64,000 bases of DNA from Azonexus fungiphilus (GCF_003634965.1 NZ_RBXP01000018.1:83237-147236), one strand, 5' to 3'. Positions 30,622 to 39,980 are shown, counted from the first letter of the stretch. Numbers and translations: made by a program. Notes: generated from the sequence alone by a model not told the origin.

Positions 30622-32208
30622 ATGCCGACCTTGACCGACCTGTTTCGCCGCCTCGAGCATCTCAACGAGATCGGCGCGGCCCTTTCCGCCGAGCGCGACA
30701 TCGACGTGCTGCTCGAGAAGATCCTGCTCGCCGCCAAGGAAATCACCCGCGCCGACGGCGGCACGCTGTACCGGCCCACCGCCGACGGGTACAGCCTGCA
30801 GTTCGCGATCGTGCGCACCGACTCGCTCGGCCTGGCGTTCGGCGGGCCGAACGGTGCGCCGCTGGCGAGTGCCTTTTCCGACTTGCCGCTGTACCTGCCC
30901 GACGGCACCGCCAACCACGCCATGGTCGCTGCCCGCGCGGCGCTTGGCGGAGTGACGATCAACATCGCCGACGCCTATGCCGAGCGCGACTTCGATTTTT
31001 CCGGGACGCGCCAGTTCGACGCGCGCACCGGCTATCGCTCGCAGTCCTTCCTGACGGTGCCGATGCAGAACCACGAGGGCGAGCTGATCGGCGTGCTGCA
31101 ACTGATCAACGCCATCGATCCGGCCAGCGGCGAGGTCACGGCCTTTTCGCCGGCCGACCAGCGGCTGGCCGAATCGCTCGCCTCGCAGGCGGCGATCGCC
31201 CTCAGCAACCGCCAGCTGGTCGGGCAGCTCGAAGGCTTGTTCGAATCCTTCATTGGCGTCATCAACCTCGCCATCGACGAGAAATCGCCGCACACCGGCG
31301 GTCACTGCCAGCGCGTGCCGGCCCTCACGATGCTGCTCGCCGACGCCGTCGATGCCGTGGACAGCGGGCCGCTGGCCGATTTCAGGCTGACCGCCAAGGA
31401 TCGCTACGAACTGCACATCGCCGCCCTGCTGCACGACTGCGGCAAGGTGACGACACCGGTGCACGTGGTCGACAAGGCGACCAAGCTGCAGACCCTGTTC
31501 GACCGCATCGCCCTGGTCGACACCCGCTTCGAACTGCTGCGCCGCGACGCCGAGGTGCGCAAGTGGCGCAGCATCGCCGAAGGGCGGCCGGCCGACGAGG
31601 CCGAACGCGACTATGCCGAATTTTGCGGTCAACTCGACGTCGACCGTGATTTTCTCCGCCACGCGAACCGCGGCAGCGAGCGGATGAGCGACGAGGACAT
31701 AGCGCGGGTGCACCGGATCGCCGACCGCTACCGCTGGCAATCCCCCGACGGCAGCGACCAGCCCTGCCTCGACGCCGACGAGGTGCTCAACCTGACCATT
31801 CGCGCCGGCACGCTGACCACCGCCGAGCGCGAGATCATCAACCACCACATCGTCGCCACCATCCGCATGCTCGAGCAACTGCCCTGGCCGAAGCACCTGC
31901 AGAACGTTCCCGAGTACGCCGGCGGCCACCACGAGCGGATGGACGGCAAGGGCTACCCGAAAGGCCTGAAGCGCGAGGAAATGAGCTGGCAGGCGCGGAT
32001 GATGGGCATCGCCGACATCTTCGAAGCCCTGACCGCCAAGGACCGCCCCTACAAGCCGGCAATGAAGCTGTCGCAGGCGCTGAAGATCATGGAGAACTTC
32101 CGCAACAACGGCCACATCGACCCCGACCTCTTCGATGTTTTTGTCGACCGGCAGGTTTATCGCCGCTATTCCGAAGCCTGGCTGGATGCGGGGCAGGTGG
32201 ATTGCTGA
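30622..32208 (+). CDS. GAF plus HD-GYP domain protein (c-di-GMP phosphodiesterase-like)
   Basis: A 528-residue cytoplasmic protein: GAF domain (about 10-200), then an HD-GYP domain with HD at His271-Asp272 (LLHDCGK), INHHI near 406-410 and HHERMDGKGYPKGL at 436-449. All key metal and GYP residues are present, so c-di-GMP hydrolysis is plausible. Between HD and GTLTTAE is an insertion of about 105 residues (285-390), longer than usual. It is the last of four signalling genes. Confidence 0.92.
   Translation: MPTLTDLFRRLEHLNEIGAALSAERDIDVLLEKILLAAKEITRADGGTLYRPTADGYSLQFAIVRTDSLGLAFGGPNGAPLASAFSDLPLYLPDGTANHAMVAARAALGGVTINIADAYAERDFDFSGTRQFDARTGYRSQSFLTVPMQNHEGELIGVLQLINAIDPASGEVTAFSPADQRLAESLASQAAIALSNRQLVGQLEGLFESFIGVINLAIDEKSPHTGGHCQRVPALTMLLADAVDAVDSGPLADFRLTAKDRYELHIAALLHDCGKVTTPVHVVDKATKLQTLFDRIALVDTRFELLRRDAEVRKWRSIAEGRPADEAERDYAEFCGQLDVDRDFLRHANRGSERMSDEDIARVHRIADRYRWQSPDGSDQPCLDADEVLNLTIRAGTLTTAEREIINHHIVATIRMLEQLPWPKHLQNVPEYAGGHHERMDGKGYPKGLKREEMSWQARMMGIADIFEALTAKDRPYKPAMKLSQALKIMENFRNNGHIDPDLFDVFVDRQVYRRYSEAWLDAGQVDC
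31617..31652. repeat. Split GTCGAC-family motif inside the HD-GYP gene
   Basis: GAATTTTGCGGTC, 11 bases, then GACCGTGATTTTC: two motif arms separated by an insert, in frame, encoding part of the unusual loop of the HD-GYP domain. Confidence 0.45.
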
Positions 32209-32330
32209 GGTGACGATGTTTGCCCTGGGGTGACGAAAATTGTCAGGCAGAGTGAAGACCGGCCTTTGTCCAGTTCGTTATGCAGTGCGTTTTCCCATGA
32301 TTTCATTGAGATTTTTTGTCGCAATCGGGG

Positions 32331-32346
32331 TGGCACGAAATCTGTT
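32331..32346 (+). promoter_or_regulatory. Possible sigma-54 promoter of the pilin gene
   Basis: TGGCACG, 4 bases, CTGTT. The -24 half is perfect and the -12 half keeps the invariant G but has T for C. Type IV pilin genes are often RpoN/PilR-dependent. The start would be near 32358. Confidence 0.45.
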
Positions 32347-32393
32347 TGTTAAAGGCAGCGGTTTTTCCCGCCTTGCCCAAAAAGGAGATTCAA

Positions 32394-32747
32394 ATGCAAA
32401 AGACGCAACAAGGTTTCACCCTGATCGAACTGATGATCGTCGTCGCCATCATCGGCATTCTGGCTGCCGTGGCGCTGCCGCAGTATCAGACGTATACCAA
32501 GAAGTCGGCTGACAACGCCTGCCTTGCTGAAGCCAAGAGCATGATGAGCGGCGTCGTGGCAGCTATTTCCAACAGCGATGCTTCGCTGTTGCCGACGATT
32601 ACCAACAAGTCGTGTTCCTCTAGCATCACGAACTACACCGCGGGTACTATTCCGACTGCGGCGAGCATGGTCTTCACGCCGAACAACGGCACTGCCGGCA
32701 AGACGGTTGTGTGCCAGACGGCGACGGGTTCCTGCGGATTGTCCTAA
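32394..32747 (+). CDS. pilA: Type IV major pilin
   Basis: A 117-residue prepilin. The leader MQKTQQG is cut by PilD before Phe8; Glu at mature position 5 and the hydrophobic N-terminal helix [20 protein letters not shown] are canonical. The mature pilin is short (about 110 residues) with four cysteines that could form two disulfides, including a C-terminal pair (VVCQT, SCGLS). AAAGGAGAT precedes the ATG. A terminator follows, so it can be made in excess over the downstream ligases. Confidence 0.95.
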   Translation: MQKTQQGFTLIELMIVVAIIGILAAVALPQYQTYTKKSADNACLAEAKSMMSGVVAAISNSDASLLPTITNKSCSSSITNYTAGTIPTAASMVFTPNNGTAGKTVVCQTATGSCGLS

Positions 32748-32762
32748 TCCCTTTTGACCGAG

Positions 32763-32794
32763 AAAGGCCGGGTTTCCCCGGCCTTTTCTTTTTT
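32763..32794 (+). terminator. Intrinsic terminator after the pilin gene
   Basis: Stem AAAGGCCGGG / CCCGGCCTTT with a short T/C loop, followed by TCTTTTTT. Confidence 0.92.
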
Positions 32795-32805
32795 GGGGCG
32801 ATGTT

Positions 32806-34200
32806 TTGAAGCTGCCGCTGGTCTTTTTCGTTAACTCCGTTGTCGTCGGAGGTCTTGTTGGGGCGATCATTTATTCACTGCCGGGAATTACTTGGCATGA
32901 TCAACAGCGCTTGTTCCAGATAGTCATCTTTTTTTTATCTGCAGGATTTTCGGCTGTTCTCTTCGCACGTCCTGGCTATCAAACGCTCTCTTGGCCAAGC
33001 TTGTTGGCGCTGCTCGCTGTGGTCTTGCTCGGGTTTGCTTCCGGGGGGCTTGCCTTATCGCCGGAATGGGCTTTGACTGAGATATCTCTGCTGGTTTGTT
33101 CAGTCGGGCTCGCTTGCTTGATAGCATCCCTAATCCGGTGGATTCCTGTTTTTGGTGAGGTGTATTTTCCTGGGGTGGTCAGAGCGCTTTTGTTGGTTAT
33201 CGTTTTGCGCTTTTATGTTTCCTGGTTTTCGGCGTTGAGCCACGCTGATTTGTTTTTTTCTCCCTGGAGTTTGCTCGACGGATTTTCGAATGTCCGTCAT
33301 CAGGGGCAGTTTCTGACCATGGTGATGCCCTTGTTGGCATCTTCTTGGGCGCTCGCAGGCGGGCCAAAAGAGCGGCTTTCGACCTGGTTCGATCCTTTGC
33401 TGATGGCGTCGGTTACAGCCATGGTATTCGTTGCCGGAACCCGCGGAACGATCGCGGCGTGGCTTGTCGCCGCCAGCGTGTTTTTCTTCGTTTCACCCGG
33501 GGCGACTCGCGTCGCAAGGCGAGTGCTGATCGCATTGCTTGCCGGTTATATTCTCTCGCTCGCAGTATTCATGTCGATTGCCTTGGCCAGTGGTCAGCCA
33601 GTATTTTCGCGGTTTGCCAGTAGCGAGGTGTTTGGTCTTTCCGGGCGGTGGGACCTCTGGAGAACCGCGCTGGAGAGCGTCGTTGCCAGTCCCTGGCTCG
33701 GGATCGGACCAATGCACTTCGTCAGTCTTGATCATCCTAGCGGCGCTCACCCGCATCAGATGTTTCTGCAAATCGCTTCTGAATGGGGCGTGCCGGTCTT
33801 GCTGATCACTCTGGCCGTCGTGGGTGTCTGGCTGGGTCGCTCGACTCGCATGGCGATGCAGGAGGATGCTACGGCGGGTAGTGATTTGCGCTGGGTTCTG
33901 TTGTTCGCCATTTTTGCGGCACTCGTTCAGGCGCAGGTCGACGGAGTCCTCGTGATGCCCTACCCGCAACTATGGTTGGCGATGATTTCGGGTTGGGCGC
34001 TGGCCGTGTTCTATCGGCCGAAAACGCTCGCTCACCCAGCAGTGGCGAAGTTCGTCGGTTTTGCGTTCGTGGCGGTGCAACTACTAGCCGCCTCTTATCT
34101 GGCATTTGTCGCGTTCCGGGATTTTGGCAAGTTGATAGATGCGCCTGAGTGGTGTCCCTTCGGGCCGAGATTCTGGTGCGATGGACGGTTCAATGGGTGA
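32806..34200 (+). CDS. Wzy_C-type O-antigen ligase / pilin glycosyltransferase-like membrane protein
   Basis: This 464-residue protein has about 11 hydrophobic segments. The WaaL/Wzy_C region includes AGTRGTIAAWL, then RWDLWRTALESVVASPWLGIGP and HPHQMFLQIASEWG, with the conserved R and H of lipid-linked glycan ligases. Its place after the pilin suggests transfer of a glycan to pilin. It starts with TTG at 32806 preceded by GGGGCG. Base composition is clearly less GC-rich (near 50%) than flanking genes, hinting at acquisition. Confidence 0.83.
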   Translation: MKLPLVFFVNSVVVGGLVGAIIYSLPGITWHDQQRLFQIVIFFLSAGFSAVLFARPGYQTLSWPSLLALLAVVLLGFASGGLALSPEWALTEISLLVCSVGLACLIASLIRWIPVFGEVYFPGVVRALLLVIVLRFYVSWFSALSHADLFFSPWSLLDGFSNVRHQGQFLTMVMPLLASSWALAGGPKERLSTWFDPLLMASVTAMVFVAGTRGTIAAWLVAASVFFFVSPGATRVARRVLIALLAGYILSLAVFMSIALASGQPVFSRFASSEVFGLSGRWDLWRTALESVVASPWLGIGPMHFVSLDHPSGAHPHQMFLQIASEWGVPVLLITLAVVGVWLGRSTRMAMQEDATAGSDLRWVLLFAIFAALVQAQVDGVLVMPYPQLWLAMISGWALAVFYRPKTLAHPAVAKFVGFAFVAVQLLAASYLAFVAFRDFGKLIDAPEWCPFGPRFWCDGRFNG

Positions 34201-35893
34201 CATGATGGTGACTGGCCCCAAAAGTGGCCTCTTCTGGCCCTTGGCTGCCCTATTGATGGCAATTTGCTGGCTGATTCCCCACCACGCGGCGCCTTGGCTG
34301 AATTTCCTTCAGGAAAGCTATGTCGTTTTGGTGTTGGCTGTCGTCATGACGGTTTCCCTGGTTCGGATAAAGAGGTCTATAGAAATCAATGTCTTGCACT
34401 GCTCTGCCTTGGTGCTGGCGACGCTGCCGTTGCTGCAGTGGCTCGCGGGCAGTATTGCGTCCTTTGGGACGGCCTGGATACATGCGCTTTTCCTTTTGGG
34501 CTTGTTTATCGCTTTTGCTCTTGGTGCTTTTTGGGCACAGGCAAAGTGGCAGCGTGGACCGGATTTCCTGTTTTCGGCCTTTCTTCTTGCGGCGATCGTT
34601 TCCGTAGGCTTGCAACTCGCGCAATGGCTGATTGGCGGGGATATGCTGCCCTGGGTGTTTCCTGCACCGGAATCACGTTATTACGCGAACTTGGCTCAAC
34701 CCAATCTGTTGGGATCCCTGCTACTGCTTGGTTGTGTCGGAGTCGCCTGGGGCTTCTACAAAAAACTGATTGGCGGTTTTGTCGCTACAGCGGCCGTTTT
34801 ATTCCTGCTGATCGGCTTGGTTCTGACGGAATCGAGGACGGGTTTTCTGAACGCGCTGATCGTCGGGGTTCTGCTCAGTTGTTTCTGGAAAAAGGAACGG
34901 CCTTTCCTTTTTGCGCTGGTCGTATCGGGTATGCTGGTGGTGATGCTGGCGTTGTACGCATGGTTGCCGGAGATCAACGCTTGGTTGGGGCATCCTGTAG
35001 CAAAACGCCCACCATTTGACCCGGTGCGCCTGGCCATGTGGTCGAGTTTGCTAGGATATCTGCCGGAGTTGCCTTTTTTGGGTACCGGTTGGGGGCAGAT
35101 CGCCCAGGCCGCGATGCTTAGTCCGGGTTTTCCGTCGATGCCGGGCGCAACTCGCTATTCCCACAATCTGCTCCTCGATCTGATGCTGTCGAATGGTCTC
35201 GTCATCGGCGGGGGGATTTTATTGGGGCTGGCATATTTTGCCCTCCGCTTGCTCAAACAGCTTATGCGGAAGGAGCCGGATTTTTCGATCCCGTTTGCCG
35301 CAGTCAGTGTCCTGACGGTGCATGCCATGCTGGAGTTGCCTCTGGCGTATGCCTACTTCCTGTTGCCTTATGGATTGTTGCTCGGATGGGTATCCGTGCC
35401 TTTGCAGATGTCTCGATGGTTCGTCGTGGATCGACGAATGGCTCTGCTTGTTATGTTCGGGGCCTTGCTCGCCACCGTGATGACGATCAGGGATTACCAG
35501 GTCGTCGAACGGAGTTTTTTCGATGTTGCCTATGGTATTCGAGGAGAGCCAGTTCCGCCTGCGGCCCGCCCGGACCTGTTTGTTTTGACGCAATGGCGCG
35601 ACCGTTTCGATTTCGTCAACACCGCACCGGGGCCGGTATTTTCTGATGACGAGTTTGAGCGCGCGGTGAAGATTGTGTCTGCGACGCCCAGTCCTCTATT
35701 GCTTTACATGCTGTCTTATCGTTTGGCCGCCAGTGGCCAGCCAGAGATGGCGCGGTTCTGGCTTGGTGTGCTGTGCAGGAATTCCCCGCCGCCAGTTATT
35801 CTTTCTTTGCAGGAGAAGTGGCGGGAGGATCCCGCAGGGCTGGCCTGGCGCCAGAAGGTAGCTTGGACGAACTGTTCTGGTGAAAGCGATTGA
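34193..35893 (+). CDS. PglL-like O-oligosaccharyltransferase
   Basis: A protein of about 566 residues with 11-12 membrane segments, the Wzy_C-type loop (LTESRTGFLNALIVG ... LPFLGTGWGQI ... RYSHNLLLDLMLSNG) and a C-terminal soluble tail with a Wzy_C_2 character. PglL/PilO enzymes O-glycosylate pilins in the periplasm. The start is uncertain: ATG 34181, 34193 and 34202 are in frame; 34193 has GGACGG four bases upstream. It overlaps the preceding ligase gene and shares its lower GC. It ends 15 bases from the convergent CYTH/CHAD gene. Confidence 0.83.
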   Translation: MGDMMVTGPKSGLFWPLAALLMAICWLIPHHAAPWLNFLQESYVVLVLAVVMTVSLVRIKRSIEINVLHCSALVLATLPLLQWLAGSIASFGTAWIHALFLLGLFIAFALGAFWAQAKWQRGPDFLFSAFLLAAIVSVGLQLAQWLIGGDMLPWVFPAPESRYYANLAQPNLLGSLLLLGCVGVAWGFYKKLIGGFVATAAVLFLLIGLVLTESRTGFLNALIVGVLLSCFWKKERPFLFALVVSGMLVVMLALYAWLPEINAWLGHPVAKRPPFDPVRLAMWSSLLGYLPELPFLGTGWGQIAQAAMLSPGFPSMPGATRYSHNLLLDLMLSNGLVIGGGILLGLAYFALRLLKQLMRKEPDFSIPFAAVSVLTVHAMLELPLAYAYFLLPYGLLLGWVSVPLQMSRWFVVDRRMALLVMFGALLATVMTIRDYQVVERSFFDVAYGIRGEPVPPAARPDLFVLTQWRDRFDFVNTAPGPVFSDDEFERAVKIVSATPSPLLLYMLSYRLAASGQPEMARFWLGVLCRNSPPPVILSLQEKWREDPAGLAWRQKVAWTNCSGESD

Positions 35894-35908
35894 AATTAGC
35901 CAGTCGGC

Positions 35909-37384
35909 TCAGTTGCCCCGCTCTTTGGTCGCCTGGCTGAGCCAATCGGACAGTGTCGGGTCTAGCTGTTCGATAAGCAGGTTTTGTCGCCCCGCGATCC
36001 AGCCGTGGACGGCGCCTCCATGCTTCTCTCCCAACGCTTCGTCAATCAGCAAACTGGCGGTGACCTGGTCGTTGATCAGTCCCAGCGCTTCCTGGAGTCG
36101 GGCGAGGCTGGTGAGGTAGGTTTTCATGCGCTGCTGCGGCAGTAGCGGGCCGAGGAATTCGGTGGCGTAGCGCAGTTTCTTGAAGCGCAGGCGCATCCGG
36201 TGGCGTTGTTCGGCGTCGAGTTCGTCGTAGCGTTCGGCCATCTTGCGGGCGCTGCCGGTGATCGTCGCGATCCGGTCGGCGGCGAAATGCTTCAGTGATG
36301 CTTTTTCGGTATCGCGCAGCGCATAGACTGCCGCGGTGAATTCGAGCATCAGGCGTGGGTATTCCTTGAGGGCGAGCAGCGTGACGATGGCGCGGCGGGC
36401 ATGCCTGACGCGGCGGCCGGCTTCGTTGCGCAGGCGGCGGACGTCGCGGTCGTGCGGGAAAGCGGCGGCGATCGGAGGCAGCGTTTCTTCGCCGAAGACA
36501 TCCCAGTCGCGCGCTTCGCCGAGGGCGCCGGCGAGGGTGCGCCAGCTCTGGCCGTAGGCAGCGATGAAGTCGGCCGGCAGCACCGGGGCGAACAGCTTGA
36601 GCGCCGAGCGTAGCCGGCGCAGTGCGACGCGCGCCTGGTGGATGAATTCGGCTTCGCCGCCGGCAAGCAGGCCGGCTTCGTTGCGCTGGAAGTGTTCGAG
36701 ACAGGCCAGCGCGATCGTGCGGAAAGCCTCGACCGGCGTTTGGGTTGCCGCTATCGGTGGCATCCTGGCGCGAAACGGCCGTGGCGGTTCGTCGAGGAAG
36801 AGCCGGTAACCGGCCTCGGCCTTGCTGGCGATCGCCGGGTGCAGGATCAGGTGATGCTGCAGCTGGCGGGCCAGTTCGAAGAGATCCTCGACACGTCCGG
36901 CGAGCAGTTCGAGTTCGACCTCGCAGATTTTCTCGCGGCGGCCGCGAGCGACGATGCTGCCGCGGTCGATCGCGACCTCGATCTGCGATTCGCCGCAGGC
37001 GAGTTGCCAGCGCAGGCGGGTGAAGTCGGTGGTGAACACCGGTTCGAGGTCGTCGCGCAGTTCGTCGAGCAGCGTCCGCAGGGCGGGCGCGTCGACATGG
37101 CTGAAATCGAAGATGCCGGGCGTCGCCGCGGATTCCCATTCGTTGCGGACGGCCAGGCCGCCGCTGGCCGGTTCGGCCGATTTGACGGTCAACAGCCATT
37201 CCCAGCCTTTTTTGCGGAAACGCAGGGCAACGCGCCGGGCGCGCAGGGCGAGCTCGGGCGTGTCGTAATAGGTGTTGAGCAGGCGCTGGCGTTGCGGCGG
37301 CGTTGCCGCGAGCAGCGGGTGGGCGAGCAGCTTGCGCAGCTGGCGCGGGTCGAGGCGTAGCTTGAGTTCGATTTCGGTGGCCAT
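35909..37384 (-). CDS. CYTH and CHAD domain protein (triphosphatase-like)
   Basis: A 491-residue protein. The CYTH domain (about 1-200) begins MATEIELKL with the E-x-E-x-K metal/triphosphate signature; the CHAD domain (about 220-480) is helical, with conserved basic/His residues (IHQARVALRRLRSALKLF, LRFKKLRYATEFL) that bind polyphosphate. Likely an inorganic triphosphatase or polyphosphate-associated protein, as in YgiF. The ATG at 37384 is 4 bases after lapD, so it belongs to the lap cluster transcript. Confidence 0.92.
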   Translation of the reverse strand: MATEIELKLRLDPRQLRKLLAHPLLAATPPQRQRLLNTYYDTPELALRARRVALRFRKKGWEWLLTVKSAEPASGGLAVRNEWESAATPGIFDFSHVDAPALRTLLDELRDDLEPVFTTDFTRLRWQLACGESQIEVAIDRGSIVARGRREKICEVELELLAGRVEDLFELARQLQHHLILHPAIASKAEAGYRLFLDEPPRPFRARMPPIAATQTPVEAFRTIALACLEHFQRNEAGLLAGGEAEFIHQARVALRRLRSALKLFAPVLPADFIAAYGQSWRTLAGALGEARDWDVFGEETLPPIAAAFPHDRDVRRLRNEAGRRVRHARRAIVTLLALKEYPRLMLEFTAAVYALRDTEKASLKHFAADRIATITGSARKMAERYDELDAEQRHRMRLRFKKLRYATEFLGPLLPQQRMKTYLTSLARLQEALGLINDQVTASLLIDEALGEKHGGAVHGWIAGRQNLLIEQLDPTLSDWLSQATKERGN

Positions 37385-37388
37385 CGCC

Positions 37389-39302
37389 TCAGCTCCTCGG
37401 CACCGCCGGTCCGGTCGCACCGTCGAAGCCGAGTGCCGGCAGGGCGGCCAGCTCCGATTGCGTCTGCACCCCTTCGGCGATCACCGTCAGGCCGATGTTG
37501 TGGGCGATGCCGCACAATCCCTTGAGGAATGCCTGGTTGCCCGGCTGGCTGTCAATCGCGCGGATGAAGCTGCCGTCGACCTTGAGGTAGTCGAGACCGA
37601 TGTCGTGCAGGCGGCCGATCTGGCTGAACTGGCGGCCGAAGTGCTCGATGCCGAGGCGGCAGCCGAGCGGCCGCAGCAGCCGGGCGTAGCCGACGAACTC
37701 GTCGAAATGCTGGAAGGCGCCGGTTTCGGCGACCTCGAGCCAGAGTCGCGGCGCCAGTTCGCGGCGGCCGGCGATCAGCGCGTGCAGTCGCTGACGGAAG
37801 TCGGCGCTGAAAATCGACTCGCCGGAGAGGTTGACCGCCACCGCCGGCAGGCCGAGCGCCAGGCGCTCGAGGGCGAGATTGACGGCGGCCAGGTCGAGCT
37901 CGCTGGTCATCGCCAGGCGCGACGCCACCGGCATGAAGCTGCCGGCCGCCAGCCATTCGCCGCCTTCGGCGGCCTGCAGGCGGAGCGGGCATTCGAGGTG
38001 GAGCAGGGTGCCGCTGCTGTTGGCTACCGGGAATTCGATCAGGCGCAGGCGCTGGGCCTCGATCGCGCACTCGAGCAGCTTGCGCCAGTCGGCGTTGTTG
38101 TTGGCGCACTGGGCCTCGCCGTTGTCGGCGCAGCGCCAGCCGAGGTCGCCTTCGCCTTCGGCCGAGGCAATCGCCGCATCGACGCGGGCGAGCAGGCTGG
38201 CCAGGCTCTCGCCATGACGATAGACGCCGCTGCCGAGGTGGCCGACACGTTCGCCGTCGATCAGGCCGGCGGCGACGAGGTCGCGCAGCACCCCGAGCAG
38301 CCGGTCGGCGCTCGCCGCCGGATTGTCGTTGCCGGGCAGCAGCAGCGCGAAATCGGCACCGTTGAGTCGGGCAGCGGCGGCCCCCGGGTTTTCGCCGACG
38401 ATGGCGGTGAAGGCGGCGCCGATCCGGCGCAGCAGTTCGTCGGCAGTCTCGCGGCCGGCGCGGCGGTTGACCCCGGCCAGGTCGGCCAGACGCAGCATCA
38501 CCAGGCTGCCGTTCGGCGGCGCATCGTCGTCGTTGAGGGCAGCTGCCAGCTGGTTCATGAAATAGGCACGGTTGGCCAGGCCGGTCAGGCCGTCGAGGGT
38601 TGCCTCGCGGCGCACCTGTTCGAGGCGGGCGGCTTCCTCGGCAAACATCGCCTTGACCCGGTCCACCATCGCGTTCATCGCGCTGGCCAGGCTCTTCAGT
38701 TCCGGTGTCGCCGGTTCCTCGATGCGGATGAAACGGCGTTCGCTGATCGCTTCGGCCTGGCCGACGACGGCATCGAGCGGGCGCTTGATGCGCAGCAGGA
38801 TCTGCATGCCGATCAGGCCCATGCCGAGGCCGCCGAGACCGAACCACAAGAGCAGCCGGAAGGCGCCATCCCACAGTTCGCGGTAGGCGAAGCGGCTGTG
38901 GCTGACCAGCTCGACCGTGCCGAACTGGGTCCAGCCCGACGAGACCTGGGCGCTGCCCGGGTGCGACTGGATCGGGAACAGGCCGGTGAACCAGGCGGGG
39001 ACGTCGCCGGCCTGCTCCGGGCTGGTCTTTTCGATCATCGTCGCGCCCTCCGGGTCGATCACCCGGACCCGGGCATACTGGCCGCTGTCGAAAACGGCGG
39101 CGACCTGCAGTTCGACGGTGACCGGATCCTTGTCGAGTTGCGACATCGACAGCGCCAGCGAGGCGGCGTTGTCGTTGTTCTTGATCGCCAGTTGTTGCTC
39201 GAGATAGTCGCGGGCGGTCACCATGCTGACGACGAAGCTGCCGGCGAAGGCGATGATGGTGCTGGCGATGACGGCGAGCCAGAGTTGTCGGAACAGGGAC
39301 AT
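37389..39302 (-). CDS. lapD: LapD-like c-di-GMP receptor with degenerate GGDEF and EAL
   Basis: This 637-residue inner-membrane receptor has TM1 (about 8-28), a periplasmic LapD output domain, TM2 (about 148-170), HAMP, GGDEF and EAL domains. The GGDEF motif is replaced (NGADF) and the EAL motif reads ECPLRL, with IEHFGRQ for the catalytic DDFGTG, so it should bind but not turn over c-di-GMP. LapD sequesters LapG when c-di-GMP is high, stabilising surface adhesins. lapG lies 12 bases upstream in the same transcript. Confidence 0.94.
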   Translation of the reverse strand: MSLFRQLWLAVIASTIIAFAGSFVVSMVTARDYLEQQLAIKNNDNAASLALSMSQLDKDPVTVELQVAAVFDSGQYARVRVIDPEGATMIEKTSPEQAGDVPAWFTGLFPIQSHPGSAQVSSGWTQFGTVELVSHSRFAYRELWDGAFRLLLWFGLGGLGMGLIGMQILLRIKRPLDAVVGQAEAISERRFIRIEEPATPELKSLASAMNAMVDRVKAMFAEEAARLEQVRREATLDGLTGLANRAYFMNQLAAALNDDDAPPNGSLVMLRLADLAGVNRRAGRETADELLRRIGAAFTAIVGENPGAAAARLNGADFALLLPGNDNPAASADRLLGVLRDLVAAGLIDGERVGHLGSGVYRHGESLASLLARVDAAIASAEGEGDLGWRCADNGEAQCANNNADWRKLLECAIEAQRLRLIEFPVANSSGTLLHLECPLRLQAAEGGEWLAAGSFMPVASRLAMTSELDLAAVNLALERLALGLPAVAVNLSGESIFSADFRQRLHALIAGRRELAPRLWLEVAETGAFQHFDEFVGYARLLRPLGCRLGIEHFGRQFSQIGRLHDIGLDYLKVDGSFIRAIDSQPGNQAFLKGLCGIAHNIGLTVIAEGVQTQSELAALPALGFDGATGPAVPRS

Positions 39303-39314
39303 GGACGGATTACC

Positions 39315-39971
39315 TCACTGGAAGCCTTCGGCGCGGGCGCGGGCGAGCAGGTCCTGCCAGCGCGAGAGATTGCTCTTGCTGGACTGGTTGCCGGTGCCTT
39401 GCCAGAGGCCTGCACTGTTGAAACTGAAAACCGGGGCCAGGTCGTGCCGCTGCGAAGCCGGCAGGATCTGCTTGTTCAGGTTGTCGAGAACGAGCGGCTC
39501 GGCGTTCGGCCGCGGGTAGTAGGCGAGCACCATGTGCGCCTGCTGGATGCTGCCGCCGCCCGGCATTGCCTGGGTGGCGCGGACGTAGACCAGGCGCAGC
39601 TTGTTGACCGGGATGCCAAGCTCGAGCAGCGAGAAGTACTTGATGATCGAGAAATCCTCGCAGTCGCCCCGGTTCTGGGCCATCGTCTCGAGCGGTGTCG
39701 CCCAGTAGTCGCTCTGGCCCCAGAGCGAGAAGTCGTCGTCGAAGGCGATCCGCCGGTTGATGAAATCGTTCACCTGGCGGATCTTGTCCTGCTCGCTGCC
39801 GTTGCGGGCGCTGCCGAGCATCTGCCGCCAGTCGGCGAAGAGTGCTTCCGGACCGTTGCCGAAGCGCGCTGTCAGCGAGTCGTGCAGGCGCTGGAAATCG
39901 AGGCCGAAGGCGGCGCCCAGCCCGAGCCAGGCGAGCAGCAGAAGCAGCGGAACGTGCAGCCGCCGGGGCAT
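39315..39971 (-). CDS. lapG: LapG-like periplasmic cysteine protease
   Basis: This 218-residue transglutaminase-fold protease has a signal peptide and catalytic triad Cys104 (NRGDCEDFS), His146 (QQAHMVLAYY) and Asp163 (LVLDNL). LapG cleaves the N-terminal retention module of large adhesins (LapA type), releasing the cell from a surface; LapD controls it. No adhesin or its type I secretion genes are in the window. Confidence 0.95.
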   Translation of the reverse strand: MPRRLHVPLLLLLAWLGLGAAFGLDFQRLHDSLTARFGNGPEALFADWRQMLGSARNGSEQDKIRQVNDFINRRIAFDDDFSLWGQSDYWATPLETMAQNRGDCEDFSIIKYFSLLELGIPVNKLRLVYVRATQAMPGGGSIQQAHMVLAYYPRPNAEPLVLDNLNKQILPASQRHDLAPVFSFNSAGLWQGTGNQSSKSNLSRWQDLLARARAEGFQ

Positions 39972-39980
39972 CGGGAAGGC

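Noticed and set aside
29758..32115. 785-codon minus-strand frame opposite the MBL and HD-GYP genes
   Set aside because: His/Arg/Gln-rich composition typical of antisense frames; covers two supported genes.
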